NCBI GenBank assembly: GCA_910579535.1
Contig: CAJTUR010000003.1
Span: 1-64,000, forward strand
Direction of reading: 5' to 3'
Origin: an uncultured Bacilli bacterium
GTDB lineage: Bacteria > Bacillota_I > Bacilli_A > RF39 > UBA660
Length of the DNA stretch: 64,000 nt
The translations under genes were made by a program, and so were the position numbers. The first letter of the stretch is position 1. Every line of letters begins with the position of its first letter. Under the pieces are notes generated by a model. That model worked only from the letters and a program-made list of their open reading frames with translations, was not told where the DNA came from and ran no database searches. Of this stretch, positions 55,043 through 63,888 are shown one piece after another.

Positions 55043-55474
55043 ATGACTTTTGAAAGATTGCTAGATATTAGAGAAGACGCTGATATGAAACAAGATGAAA
55101 TGGCTGAGCTATTAAAAACGACACAATCTAATTATTCGAGATGGGAAAACGGAAAAGAATTAATTCCATTAAAAAAACTAAATTTATTATGTAATTATTT
55201 TAATGTTAGTATGGATTATGTTATAGGATTCACTAGAAAAAATATTCCAAATGGTAAACACGAAATAAATTTAAAAATCATTGGCAAAAATATAAAAACA
55301 TTAAGAGAAAAAAATAATATCACACAGATTCAATTAGCTAAGTTATTAAATACTTCTCAATCAACTATTAGTGGAGCTGAAAATGGAAAAAATATATTGT
55401 TGATGGCTTTTGCTTTGCAAATTGTACAAGAATATCATGTTTCTCTTGATTGGCTATGTGGTAGAATAAAATAA
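55043..55474 (+). CDS. Protein with two XRE HTH domains
   Basis: 143 residues consisting of two Cro/C1 HTH units in tandem: residues ~4-60 (LLDIREDADMKQDEMAELLKTTQSNYSRWENGKELIPLKKLNLLCNYFNV) and ~76-132 (IGKNIKTLREKNNITQIQLAKLLNTSQSTISGAENGKNI). There is no ligand domain. Both recognition helices look intact, so one polypeptide could bind a direct or inverted operator pair. A strong terminator follows. Confidence 0.82.
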   Translation: MTFERLLDIREDADMKQDEMAELLKTTQSNYSRWENGKELIPLKKLNLLCNYFNVSMDYVIGFTRKNIPNGKHEINLKIIGKNIKTLREKNNITQIQLAKLLNTSQSTISGAENGKNILLMAFALQIVQEYHVSLDWLCGRIK

Positions 55475-55497
55475 ATCGCGAAAAGGCGATTTTTTGT
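55473..55497 (+). terminator. Terminator of the double-XRE gene
   Basis: AAATCGC-gaaaag-GCGATTT gives a 7-bp stem followed by T's. Confidence 0.8.
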
Positions 55498-55609
55498 TGT
55501 TTTAAATTAAAGATTAGTTTATTAAAGGAAAAAATTTCCACCTATTTCAACAAACAAATGTTTGATTTGTTATTTTTTTTCATATATAATAAGTTTTGGT
55601 GATGTGCTT

Positions 55610-56824
55610 ATGGAATTAAAAGAAAAGTTGCAAATTTTAGCCGATAGTGCCAAATACGATGCTTCCTGTTCTTCTAGTGGAAGTCACCGAAAAACAACTC
55701 ATGGCATTGGTAATGTAGCGGTGAGTGGTATTTGTCATTCTTTTTCTTCTGATGGAAGATGCATTTCTCTTTTAAAAATATTACTTACTAATTGTTGTAT
55801 TTTTAATTGTAAGTATTGCTTAAATCGAAAAAGCAACACGATTAAAAGAGCGATTTTTACTCCAGAAGAGATTTGTGAAGTTACCATAAATTTTTATCGT
55901 CGAAATTATATTGAAGGTTTGTTTTTAAGTTCTGGAATTGTAAAAAGTCCTGATTATACAATGGAACTTTTAATAGAAACACTACGACTTTTGAGAAAAA
56001 AATATCATTTTGGAGGCTATATTCATGCAAAAGCGATTCCTGGTGCTAGTGAAAAACTTTTAAAAGAACTGGGAAGTTTAGTTGATCGTTTAAGTGCCAA
56101 TATTGAACTTCCAACCGAAAATGGGCTCAAGTTACTAGCTCCTAATAAAGATTCTTCTAAGGTTCATAAAATTATGCATTATGTTAAAACCAATCAAAAC
56201 AATCAGTATGTTCCGGCGGGACAAAGTACACAAATGATTATTGGAGCGACAAAGGAAAGCGATTTAGAGATTATGGAAAAAAGTAGTCATCTTTACGATA
56301 CTTATCATTTAAAAAGGGTTTTTTATTCAGCCTATATTCCAGTAAATAAAGACAGTTTACTTCCTAGTTTAGAAAAACCTCCTCTAAAAAGAGAAAATCG
56401 ACTTTATCAAGCGGATTTTTTACTTCGTTTTTATCATTTTAAAGTCAAAGATTTATTAAATCCTGACAATCCAAATTTTAATATTTTGGTGGACCCAAAA
56501 GCGGATTGGGCATTAAGACATTTAGATGAATTTCCTAAAGAAGTGAATACGAGTTCCTATAATGATTTACTAAAAATACCTGGTATTGGGGTAAAATCAG
56601 CCAAAAGAATCATTTATTCAAGACGTATTTTTAAATTGTGTTTTGATGATTTAAAGAAAATGGGTGTTGTGTTAAAAAGGGCTAAATATTTTATTACTTG
56701 TGGAGGAAAATATTTTCTTGATTCAAGTTTGTTTAAAAAAGAATTTATCGAAAAAAATTTAGTTTTAGAAGAGTTTATTCCTGAGAAAAAAGAATTTGAA
56801 CAGTTGAGGCTATTTAATGAATAA
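55610..56824 (+). CDS. UDG-linked radical SAM protein (TIGR03916-like, DNA modification/repair)
   Basis: 404 residues from the ATG at 55610; the frame from 55562 adds 16 hydrophobic residues without a ribosome site. MELKEKLQILADSAKYDASCSSSG opens the protein, and NCCIFNCKYCLNRKSN contains the CxxxCxxC iron-sulphur site. A helix-hairpin-helix near the end (LLKIPGIGVKSAKRIIYSR) points to DNA binding. This matches the radical SAM family usually encoded next to a TIGR03915 protein or a uracil-DNA glycosylase. The neighbour overlaps by 8 bases and is that partner. The reaction is not established. Confidence 0.9.
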   Translation: MELKEKLQILADSAKYDASCSSSGSHRKTTHGIGNVAVSGICHSFSSDGRCISLLKILLTNCCIFNCKYCLNRKSNTIKRAIFTPEEICEVTINFYRRNYIEGLFLSSGIVKSPDYTMELLIETLRLLRKKYHFGGYIHAKAIPGASEKLLKELGSLVDRLSANIELPTENGLKLLAPNKDSSKVHKIMHYVKTNQNNQYVPAGQSTQMIIGATKESDLEIMEKSSHLYDTYHLKRVFYSAYIPVNKDSLLPSLEKPPLKRENRLYQADFLLRFYHFKVKDLLNPDNPNFNILVDPKADWALRHLDEFPKEVNTSSYNDLLKIPGIGVKSAKRIIYSRRIFKLCFDDLKKMGVVLKRAKYFITCGGKYFLDSSLFKKEFIEKNLVLEEFIPEKKEFEQLRLFNE

Positions 56825-57566
56825 TGGGTGTTTTATTTATGAAGATACGTTTTTAAGTCTTTTAAATTTAATTCATTATTTGTTAAAAAATGCTATTAAA
56901 CCCGATAAGATTAAAAATACTTCTTATTCTCCTAATTTGTTTGATGAAGTGGTTCATTTAACTATTTTAGAAGAAAAAGAGATTTTTAATAAAGTGATTC
57001 AATTAATCGGGTCTTATGCTGCACGAGCGCTTTATTATGTTTTTTTATCCAATGAAGAAAATAAAGAGCTCATTCTTTATTATCTTTTATTAAATGGTCA
57101 AAAGTATAAGGAAAAGATTTTGTTTCATCGCCATTTGCGTTGTGTAAGTGAAACAATCCGAATTTCAAATTACGTTGTTCATGAAGTGCATAAATATAAA
57201 GGATTTGTTCGTTTTCAAGAACTGGAAAACCATATTTTATATGCGGAGATTGAACCTGTTAATGACGTCTTGGAATTCATTTCTCTTCATTTTAAGAAAA
57301 GATTAAAAAATGACTACTGGATTATAAAAGACGTGGGAAGAAATAGATTGAGTCTTTATGATAAAAAGAATTATTATTTGGTTTCAAGTCATGAATTTAG
57401 TCTCGAAACAACCCTTAAAAGTCATGAAGAACAAAAGGTGGAAGAATTATGGAAAGCCTTTTATAAAACGATTGGTATACAAGAAAGAAAAAACGAACGC
57501 TGTCGGATGAATTTTATGCCTAAAAAATATTGGAAATATATGTTAGAGATGGAGGATGAATTATGA
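56817..57566 (+). CDS. TIGR03915/DUF4130-like DNA metabolism protein
   Basis: 249 residues. GCFIYEDTFLSLLNLIHYLLKN at the start and RCVSETIRISNYVVHEVHKYKGFVRFQELENHILYAEIEPVNDVLEFISLHFKKRLKNDYWIIKDVGRNRLSLYD in the middle match the TIGR03915 family; KNERCRMNFMPKKYWKYMLEM at the end is its usual closing pattern. It is encoded with the radical SAM gene (8-base overlap) and overlaps the GroEL-like gene by 4 bases, so all three are one operon. Confidence 0.85.
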   Translation: MNNGCFIYEDTFLSLLNLIHYLLKNAIKPDKIKNTSYSPNLFDEVVHLTILEEKEIFNKVIQLIGSYAARALYYVFLSNEENKELILYYLLLNGQKYKEKILFHRHLRCVSETIRISNYVVHEVHKYKGFVRFQELENHILYAEIEPVNDVLEFISLHFKKRLKNDYWIIKDVGRNRLSLYDKKNYYLVSSHEFSLETTLKSHEEQKVEELWKAFYKTIGIQERKNERCRMNFMPKKYWKYMLEMEDEL

Positions 57567-59116
57567 AAAAAGTGATGACAGGACTTTCTTTACAGGAAAA
57601 AATGTTAGAAAGTGTTGATTATTTAGTTGATATTGTAAAAACAACTTTGGGACCTCAAGGAAGAAATGTGTTGATTGACCATTCAATGTTTAGTCCTTTT
57701 GTGACTAATGATGGGGCGACTATTGCCCAAAATATTGAGAGTGAAGATGCGGTTATTAATACCATTTTAGAAATAACAAAAGAAGCTTCTTTAAAAACGG
57801 ATGAAATTGTAGGAGATGGAACGACGACGACTTTAGTGCTTTTGCAAAGTCTTTTTCATTCTTGTTTAAAACAAATTCAAGCCGGAAAGTCTCCGATGAT
57901 TTTAAAAAAAGAGATGAATCATGATTTACAAGTTCTTATTGATAAATTAGCAAGAGATAAAAGTGTTCCTAATCAAAAGCATTTGCTTTCTATTGCTCGT
58001 ATTGCTGCAAAAGATGAAGAAATCGGAACAATGGTGGCTTCAGTTTTTGAAAGAGTAAAGCATCAAAATGCGATTACTATAAAAGAAGTTTCTAATACTA
58101 CTTTAAAAGTTCTTTATCTAACGGGTTACCAATGCGCTATCGAACTTGCAAGTGATTATTTTTTAAGAGAACAAAAAAGTCTTTCTCTTTCTCAGGCTCA
58201 CGTTTTAATTGTTCAAGATTTAGTAAGTGATTTAGAACCTCTTCATTTTATTTTAAATGATTGTATGGCCAATCAAAAAAGTTTGGTTCTTTTAGCTCAT
58301 GATTTTGATGAGCAAGTTGTAAAAGAAATGGTTTCTTTAAATTTAGAAAAGGCTTTAACCTGTGTTCTATTTAAAGTGGCGGATTATGGTCTACATCAAA
58401 GAAAAATTGAAAAAGACCTTGAAGTATTAACGAATGCTAAGATTGTTTTAGATTATCCCTCTCTTTCTTTAGAAAATTTGGGAAGGATTGAAGAGATTAC
58501 TTTTACTCAAAATGAGGCAATTTTAAAATTTGAGAAAACACCAAAGATAAATCATTATTTTTCTTTATTAAAAGAAGAAAGTAAGAATTTAAAGAGTGAT
58601 TTTGAAATTGACTTTTATCAAAAAAGAATGGCGATGATTCAAAATGGTTTAGCGGAGATATGGGTTGGTGCTCCAACAAAAACAGAAGGTCATGAAAAGA
58701 AAATGCGCATTATGGACGCACTTGGAGCTATTAATAGTGCCAATGAAGGAGTATTACTCGGTGGTGGTGTTGCCCTTATAAAAGTCGCTCATGAATTAGA
58801 AGGACTGAGTCCTGTTTCTATTACTTTTAAAGAGGCACTCGAAGCTCCTTTTAAACAAATATTACTGAATGCGGGACTTGATGTGTCATCTATTCAAAAA
58901 GAAATTGAAAATTCTAATTTTGAAAAAGTATACAATGTTAATTTAGAAAAAATGGAAGAGAAAGAGTCAACTACGGTTTTAGATCCATTTTCAGTTCTTG
59001 TAAATTCTTTAATACACGCCACTTCTATTGCTACTATGCTTTTTACTACTAGTAGTTTAGTCATTAATGAACACGATAATCATTTAAATAAAACGAACGA
59101 ATATACAGAAATTTAA
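57563..59116 (+). CDS. Diverged GroEL/Cpn60 chaperonin paralogue
   Basis: 517 residues. The ATP-binding signatures are present: TLGPQGRNVLID, VTNDGATIA, EIVGDGTTTTLVLLQSL; the equatorial return has IMDALGAINSANEGVLLGGGVALIK and LNAGLD. The apical domain is much diverged and the usual C-terminal GGM tail is missing (it ends NKTNEYTEI). No groES is next to it. The 4-base overlap with the TIGR03915 gene shows co-translation with DNA repair-type genes, an unusual setting for a housekeeping chaperonin. Confidence 0.9.
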   Translation: MKKVMTGLSLQEKMLESVDYLVDIVKTTLGPQGRNVLIDHSMFSPFVTNDGATIAQNIESEDAVINTILEITKEASLKTDEIVGDGTTTTLVLLQSLFHSCLKQIQAGKSPMILKKEMNHDLQVLIDKLARDKSVPNQKHLLSIARIAAKDEEIGTMVASVFERVKHQNAITIKEVSNTTLKVLYLTGYQCAIELASDYFLREQKSLSLSQAHVLIVQDLVSDLEPLHFILNDCMANQKSLVLLAHDFDEQVVKEMVSLNLEKALTCVLFKVADYGLHQRKIEKDLEVLTNAKIVLDYPSLSLENLGRIEEITFTQNEAILKFEKTPKINHYFSLLKEESKNLKSDFEIDFYQKRMAMIQNGLAEIWVGAPTKTEGHEKKMRIMDALGAINSANEGVLLGGGVALIKVAHELEGLSPVSITFKEALEAPFKQILLNAGLDVSSIQKEIENSNFEKVYNVNLEKMEEKESTTVLDPFSVLVNSLIHATSIATMLFTTSSLVINEHDNHLNKTNEYTEI

Positions 59117-59144
59117 AAAAGATAAAGTGGTCTTTATCTTTTTA
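59117..59144 (+). terminator. Terminator after the chaperonin operon
   Basis: AAAAGATAAAG-tggt-CTTTATCTTTTT gives an 11-12-bp stem followed by T's; because of its A/T symmetry it can act for both strands. Confidence 0.8.
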
Positions 59145-59397
59145 TATCTTCTGTATTTTTTTTAGAATAAATTATTTCAAAGTTGGCAGAATAACCTTCT
59201 TTTACAGAAATCTCTTCAACAGAAAATGGGGCGTGCATCAAATAAAAACAAAGTGTTTTATAATTTGTATTTACTTTCTTAAAAATTTTCTCGAGTATAT
59301 GATTTATTTCTTTTTTACATTTTTTAATCGTAATCGTATTTGTAATAGGTATTTCTTTCTTTATGAAAAGTAAAACTTCTTTGTAATTTTCTAATAT
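59134..59397 (-). other. Open frame overlapping the kinase 3' end; no clear start
   Basis: On the minus strand a frame of 87 codons runs from 59397 to a TAA at 59134-59136. It overlaps the end of the kinase gene in another frame and has no early ATG/GTG; it contains KKCKKEINHILEKIFKKVN and LMHAPFSVEEISVKEGYSA. It could be a frameshifted tail of the kinase gene or a gene with a rare start. Nothing else is seen in 59145-59323. Confidence 0.3.
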
Positions 59398-60097
59398 TTA
59401 AATGATTGGTATTGAGGAGGTTTTTATAAGCTTCAAAAAATTCATAAATTTTTTTGTAATCTCTGTAAATCGTAGCATTATATAAATTGAAAAGTTCTAT
59501 ATTATCGATAATTAATAATTGATCATCTTTAACTTTAAAAATTGTTTCTAAAATTGTTTTTAGTATTTTTGTGCTGTTCCACGCTCTTAAATCTTTTTTA
59601 GAACTTTCAAAAAGACCAAAGTCTAAATCAATGACATAATAATAACCATTAAACAAAATATTACGATTATGAACATCTCCTAAAAGAAAATTTTTGCTAC
59701 TGATTAAATAAGTGTCTTCTATTAGTTTTTCGATATGAGTCACTAAAGATTCTACTTTGGTATCCAAACTTATTTTCTCTACTGTATGAGCTCGCTTATA
59801 ATCCATTAGATAACCTAGGACTCCCTTTTGATAAAGAATTATACCTTTTGGAGCTATGAAGGTATCATTATTTAATGTACTTAAATTCAGAATATGTTCT
59901 TTCATATCAAATTGATTAAATAATTCGTTTCTTTTATTTGTTTGGCGATAAATTTTTAATAATAAACCATTCGGAAGTTTAAAACAATAACTTGTTTTTC
60001 CATAACCTATAAATTGACTTCTTTTTAATAATTGAAAAAGCTCCATTTTGCTATCTAAATTAATTGTTGTAAATTGATTATTTTGAGTTATTTTCAT
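59324..60097 (-). CDS. Protein-kinase-fold (APH/choline-kinase-like) protein
   Basis: 257 residues. The small lobe has FIGYGKTSYCFKLPNGLLLKIYRQ (glycine-loop-like and the ATP Lys). The catalytic loop is LLGDVHNRNILFNG (D and N as in GDVHxxN) and the metal motif is VIDLDFG. This gives a complete kinase core of the aminoglycoside phosphotransferase/Bud32-like type. The substrate cannot be told; resistance is not implied. The ribosome site is GAGG. A second open frame overlaps its 3' end. Confidence 0.75.
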   Translation of the reverse strand: MKITQNNQFTTINLDSKMELFQLLKRSQFIGYGKTSYCFKLPNGLLLKIYRQTNKRNELFNQFDMKEHILNLSTLNNDTFIAPKGIILYQKGVLGYLMDYKRAHTVEKISLDTKVESLVTHIEKLIEDTYLISSKNFLLGDVHNRNILFNGYYYVIDLDFGLFESSKKDLRAWNSTKILKTILETIFKVKDDQLLIIDNIELFNLYNATIYRDYKKIYEFFEAYKNLLNTNHLNIRKLQRSFTFHKERNTYYKYDYD

Positions 60098-60131
60098 TTG
60101 TTGCCTCTTTTCAAAGAATTATTATAGCATT

Positions 60132-61246
60132 TTAATATATAGTTTCACAAATTTTTTCTAATATTTGTTCTGTTCCTTTTTTTCTTTCGTCTCGACTTAA
60201 TCTTGTATTATGCATAACATTACACATTATGATTATGATTATTTTCTTGTCAAAATCCATCATATATAAAGGGCCTGTAAAACCAGTGAAAACAATCGTG
60301 TTTTTACTACAAACGAAAGGGACATCGTTTAGTTCTTCTATATTATTAAAATAACGTGCTCCCATATAATTATAAGTTTTAACACAAGTGACTTTATCCT
60401 TTACTTGTTGATAAGTAGTGTTTACTTGGCCTTTTATTAAAAAGGGAGATAAGACGTTTCATTGTATTCATTTCTCTTATCATGTTTTAACATCCATTTA
60501 ATGGTTTCTTTTTTTAGCAATCTACCATCGAAAAAAGATTTTAAAAATAATAGTAAATCTTTTCCTGTTGTAAAGATTGATGCATGGCCTGTTATTATTC
60601 CTAATTCCTTGGCTTTTCTTGCTTTTTGATCGTGAACTAATCCTGGTTCATTTGTTTTTATTATTGTACCATCTTTCATTTCATAGTTATTGGAAGCAAT
60701 GTTGTTTCCTCTAGGATTGACAGTGGTTTCTTTCATTTTAAGCTTTTCAACTATTTTTTCTTTTAATAATTTATCAAAAGTTTTATTATATATTTTTTCT
60801 AAAATTGTAGATAAGATAATGTAATGCACATCTACATAAGTTGGTGTTTTGCTTTTCACTTGTGATGAGAATAATATTTCATAAAATTCTTGTTTATTCT
60901 TAGCGTTACCTAAGTAACCATTTGTCCAAATTTCTTGATTATGACTTAGTAAATCTAATAAAGTGACTTCTTTTAAATGAGAAAAACGACTGTCTATTTT
61001 AAAAACAGTATCGTAAATATCGAGTTTATTTTCTTCGTATGCTAGATAAATTAAAGTCGCTGTAAATGTTTTAGTGAGTGATGCAATATCGTAAAGTGTA
61101 TTGCTATTGCATGGCAAAAGATTCGGTTTTGTTTCACGATTTCCAAAAGTTATTTCTTCTTCTTTTCCATGATTATAAATTTCTATTACATATCCAGATG
61201 AATGAAATTTAGTATAGTCTTCTAAAAAGGAAGTAAGGTTTTCCAT
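60132..61246 (-). pseudogene. Frameshifted serine hydrolase (beta-lactamase-like)
   Basis: The N-terminal frame (61246-60437) has the SxxK motif in YDIASLTKTFTATLIYLA and Y-x-x (YVDVHY) at the expected places. It stops at LPF after a run of five T (minus strand, 60439-60443). Adding one T restores a frame that continues FLIKGQVNTTYQQVKDKVTC... into 60365-60132, which holds the C-terminal FTGFTGPLYMMDFDKKIIIIIMCNVMH, the HTG-like motif and last strand. The full protein would be about 370 residues. The cause is a 1-base loss in a homopolymer or a sequencing error; if real, the enzyme is inactive. Confidence 0.8.
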
Positions 61247-61331
61247 TTATTCTACCCTTTCTTTTTTTAAATATTTAAATTATAAAGCTTAACAATTTCT
61301 TAAATTCTTTATAGCCGTATTTTTCATTAAA

Positions 61332-61351
61332 AATTCATTTGCAAATGAATT
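61332..61351. repeat. Perfect 20-bp palindrome
   Basis: aattcatttgcaaatgaatt is its own reverse complement; on the minus strand it is followed by five T, so it may work as a terminator for the 61498 gene or as an operator for the serine hydrolase gene. The rest of 61247-61497 holds no gene. Confidence 0.45.
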
Positions 61352-61497
61352 ATTTCCTTATAATTACAAATCATTTTTGAATCAAGATTATTTATTTTTA
61401 TGAATTCTTTTTTAAATGAAATGAATTGTATAACTATATATCGTCATTCTGTGTAATAAAATAGTTTTATTCCATTCTTTAGCCTATATTTTAATAT

Positions 61498-62271
61498 TTA
61501 TTTTTTAATAAATAATTCTCTTTTTATTGCATTAATATCTTTATTTTTATAGTTTAAAGCCATGATTTCATCAATTTTTTGACAATCTAAGGTTAAACCA
61601 TAAGCTTCATTAAATTCTTTTATAAAGCATTTAATTCTAGGATAAGCATAAATAGGAAGTGTATTTTCTGAGTAAAGCATTTTTAAAGCGGTAAGTTCAA
61701 GGATTTTCTTTCTTATAAGATTTGTGAAATGTTTTTCATCTAAAAGTCTTTTTAGAGCACTATAATCCATTTCTATATTCGATTGTTCTAAAATAGCATA
61801 AAATTCTTCAGGCGTTATTTTTTTCTTTTTTAAAGGAATATATTTTTTTATAGAGTCCAAATCATAAACATTTAAAATTCCCTGTTCAATATGAATCAAA
61901 GTAAAAAAAGGATAAATATCAGTATCTCGATTGATTTCAATTTTAAAATAATCCTCATAATCATTTACTAACACGGTTCTTGCATCATGATGAATACGAA
62001 ATTCTAATTGTTTTACATCCATTAATTTTGTAATTTCTAACATTTGTTTATATTCTTCAGTATATTCTGGTGTACCATCAAACATCTCATTAGGGTATTT
62101 AAATTCATAAAAGCGAACAATGTCTTCCATAAAACATTTTATTTTTCCTTTATTAAAGTCCCTATTGTAATTTCTAAATTTTTCAAAAAGAGCAATAAAT
62201 TCTTGATTTTGATCTATATTATATTCTTTTGTATCTAATGCATAAAAATTTTCTATTTCTAATCCTGTCAT
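61498..62271 (-). CDS. Hypothetical protein
   Basis: 257 residues, soluble, Lys/Glu/Tyr-rich, mostly helical with a central beta stretch (QLEFRIHHDARTVLVNDYEDYFKIEINRDTDIYPFFTLIHIEQGILNVYDL). A good AAAGGAATA site precedes the ATG. No family recognised and no operon partner, so nothing can be said about its role. Confidence 0.65.
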   Translation of the reverse strand: MTGLEIENFYALDTKEYNIDQNQEFIALFEKFRNYNRDFNKGKIKCFMEDIVRFYEFKYPNEMFDGTPEYTEEYKQMLEITKLMDVKQLEFRIHHDARTVLVNDYEDYFKIEINRDTDIYPFFTLIHIEQGILNVYDLDSIKKYIPLKKKKITPEEFYAILEQSNIEMDYSALKRLLDEKHFTNLIRKKILELTALKMLYSENTLPIYAYPRIKCFIKEFNEAYGLTLDCQKIDEIMALNYKNKDINAIKRELFIKK

Positions 62272-62653
62272 GGTATTCCTTTTTCCTTTCGTTTTACTTA
62301 TTTTATATTTTTTTTAGGTTATTGTCTATAAAAAGTAAAGCTATTATTTTTCTTAATTTACGGAAAATCCAAATCCTATCGAAGGAAAAGAAAACAAATA
62401 AAATAATTAAATTTTCTTAAACTTTGAGAAAATTTTGGTACGATAGTAAAAAACAAATTCAAGAAGAAACTTATTTTTTGTAAAGTATTAAAAGTGCTCT
62501 TTACTTTTTCATAAAAAAATATTGCATTTTATAAGTATGTTTTTATAAGTTCTTAAATGCCTTTATAGCCTTTATTTATAAGCGTTTATAGTATTTGTGC
62601 TTTTTGATGGTATTCTTATAAAATGTTATAATTTCTTATGTTTTTACTTTCAA

Positions 62654-62676
62654 AAGTAGTAAATTAGTAGTAAAAA
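62654..62676. repeat. Tandem AGTAGTAAA repeats, copy 1
   Basis: AGTAGTAAATT and AGTAGTAAAAA are head-to-tail 11-bp units. A 20-bp core of this block recurs with one mismatch at 63789-63808, in the same orientation, on the other side of the radical SAM gene. Such 11-bp direct repeats look like integrase arm sites. Confidence 0.5.
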
Positions 62677-62758
62677 TTTAGAAATCTTCTAAAGTATTAA
62701 TTTTAAATATTAAAAAAATACTATGACATTGCACAGTATAAGAGTATCTATTGATAAA

Positions 62759-62823
62759 GGCGAGACTAGTGGCGTAGCCACTTAAGTCTTCGCCATAATA
62801 AGGTATAGTATTACCCTTATTAT
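62759..62823. repeat. Two adjacent strong hairpins (REP-like or small RNA)
   Basis: 62759-62794 folds into a 15-bp imperfect stem (ggcga, gact, agtggc with a 3-base loop), GC-rich compared with its surroundings. 62795-62823 folds into a 9-bp stem (ataataagg/ccttattat). The remaining part of the 650-base gap 62272-62920 is AT-rich, with several TTTATAAG words at 62528-62600 and no gene. Confidence 0.55.
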
Positions 62824-62920
62824 GTAGCATGAAGCATAATAGTTTTTACAAATATATTTTAATATCATTTAATACTATAAAATTTGATAAAAATAAATTT
62901 ACAATAAATATTTATATTTT

Positions 62921-63676
62921 TTAAAATTTTGTCAATTTCTTTGATAAGCCTTTTATATAAATTTCTTCAATGCACTGTTTTTGCACATTTCCTAATGCAT
63001 ATTTGTCCATTAAGTCGTAGGATTGACATCCATCGTTTACTACATTACCATTTGCTGATATATATTGATATTCAATTAATAAATAAGTAGAACCCTCATA
63101 TTCTTTTCTTTTATAGTTTTTTTTATAATTTATTAATTCACTTAAATCAGGTTGCTGTTTACTTAATCCATTTTCATATGCTCTACCATAAGGTAAAATA
63201 TTTTCTTCCCTCATTATATGTTTATCAATGAGAGAAAAATAAGATAAATGTTTTAGGCTTTCTATTACTTCATTATTTGCCTCTTTATGAAATTGATCTT
63301 GAGACACCATAAGAAGTCCAGGACAATATCTTGCTCTTTCACTTTTTTGAATAATATAATCTCGTAATTTATTTAATCCTTTTACTAGTTCTTCACTATA
63401 AGATAAACCATTGATTCCAAGCATAAACATATCTACAGTAATTTCTTTTTCTATTATTTTATCTACAATATATTCTAGCATTTTACCGTTTAGGGTTGGT
63501 TCTCCTCCAGAAAATAGCAAAGTTCCTATATTATAGATGTCATTTTTCCCAAAAAAACTATCAACGATTTCTTTGCTTATATCTACATTTTGTGATTCGC
63601 CTCTACAACAATGAGCACAATTTTGATTACATTTGCGAGTTAGTTCGAATTGTAACCGAGAATAATACAATTTCAC
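62921..63676 (-). CDS. Radical SAM protein
   Basis: 251 residues from a GTG at 63676 with a strong GAGGGGG site. The start FELTRKCNQNCAHCCRGES has CxxxCxxC, followed by GTLLFSGGEPTLN (the GGE SAM-binding motif). There is only one further Cys near the end (NDGCQSYDLMDKYALGNV), so a full SPASM domain is absent. Enzymes of this kind modify peptides or small metabolites; the substrate is unknown. Two tiny ORFs lie upstream in the same orientation and arm-like repeats flank the gene. Confidence 0.85.
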   Translation of the reverse strand: MKLYYSRLQFELTRKCNQNCAHCCRGESQNVDISKEIVDSFFGKNDIYNIGTLLFSGGEPTLNGKMLEYIVDKIIEKEITVDMFMLGINGLSYSEELVKGLNKLRDYIIQKSERARYCPGLLMVSQDQFHKEANNEVIESLKHLSYFSLIDKHIMREENILPYGRAYENGLSKQQPDLSELINYKKNYKRKEYEGSTYLLIEYQYISANGNVVNDGCQSYDLMDKYALGNVQKQCIEEIYIKGLSKKLTKF

Positions 63677-63706
63677 TTAAAATCCCCCTCGTATAATTAA
63701 TTGTTT

Positions 63707-63735
63707 ATAATATACTATTTTTTAGAAAAAATCAA
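63707..63735 (-). promoter_or_regulatory. Promoter of the radical SAM gene
   Basis: On the minus strand TTGATT (63730-63735) and TATTAT (63707-63712) are separated by 17 bp and lie 31-60 bp before the GTG. Confidence 0.6.
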
Positions 63736-63788
63736 CTAACTTTGATATCTCTAACAAAAAGATAACTTTATAATCAAAACTCATTATA

Positions 63789-63808
63789 AAGTAGAAAATT
63801 AGTAGTAA
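63789..63808. repeat. AGTAGTAAA repeat block, copy 2
   Basis: AAGTAGAAAATTAGTAGTAA matches 19 of 20 bases of 62654-62673 in direct orientation, 1135 bp away. Confidence 0.5.
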
Positions 63809-63849
63809 TTTTAACTTGAATTTTTGAATTCATGTCCAGAAAATAAGCT

Positions 63850-63888
63850 TTAATCTAAATAACTAATATTTTTTAATATTTCATCCAT
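63850..63888 (-). CDS. Candidate 12-residue peptide
   Basis: ATG at 63888 with AGAAGG 6 bases upstream encodes MDEILKNISYLD and a stop. The ribosome site is good, which is the only support. It lies upstream of the radical SAM gene in the same orientation, so it might be a leader peptide or a peptide substrate, but it is shorter than known precursors. Confidence 0.3.
   Translation of the reverse strand: MDEILKNISYLD

Noticed and set aside
59324..60097. Calling the kinase-fold protein an aminoglycoside resistance enzyme
   Set aside because: Only the general kinase catalytic motifs are visible; nothing points to an aminoglycoside substrate.
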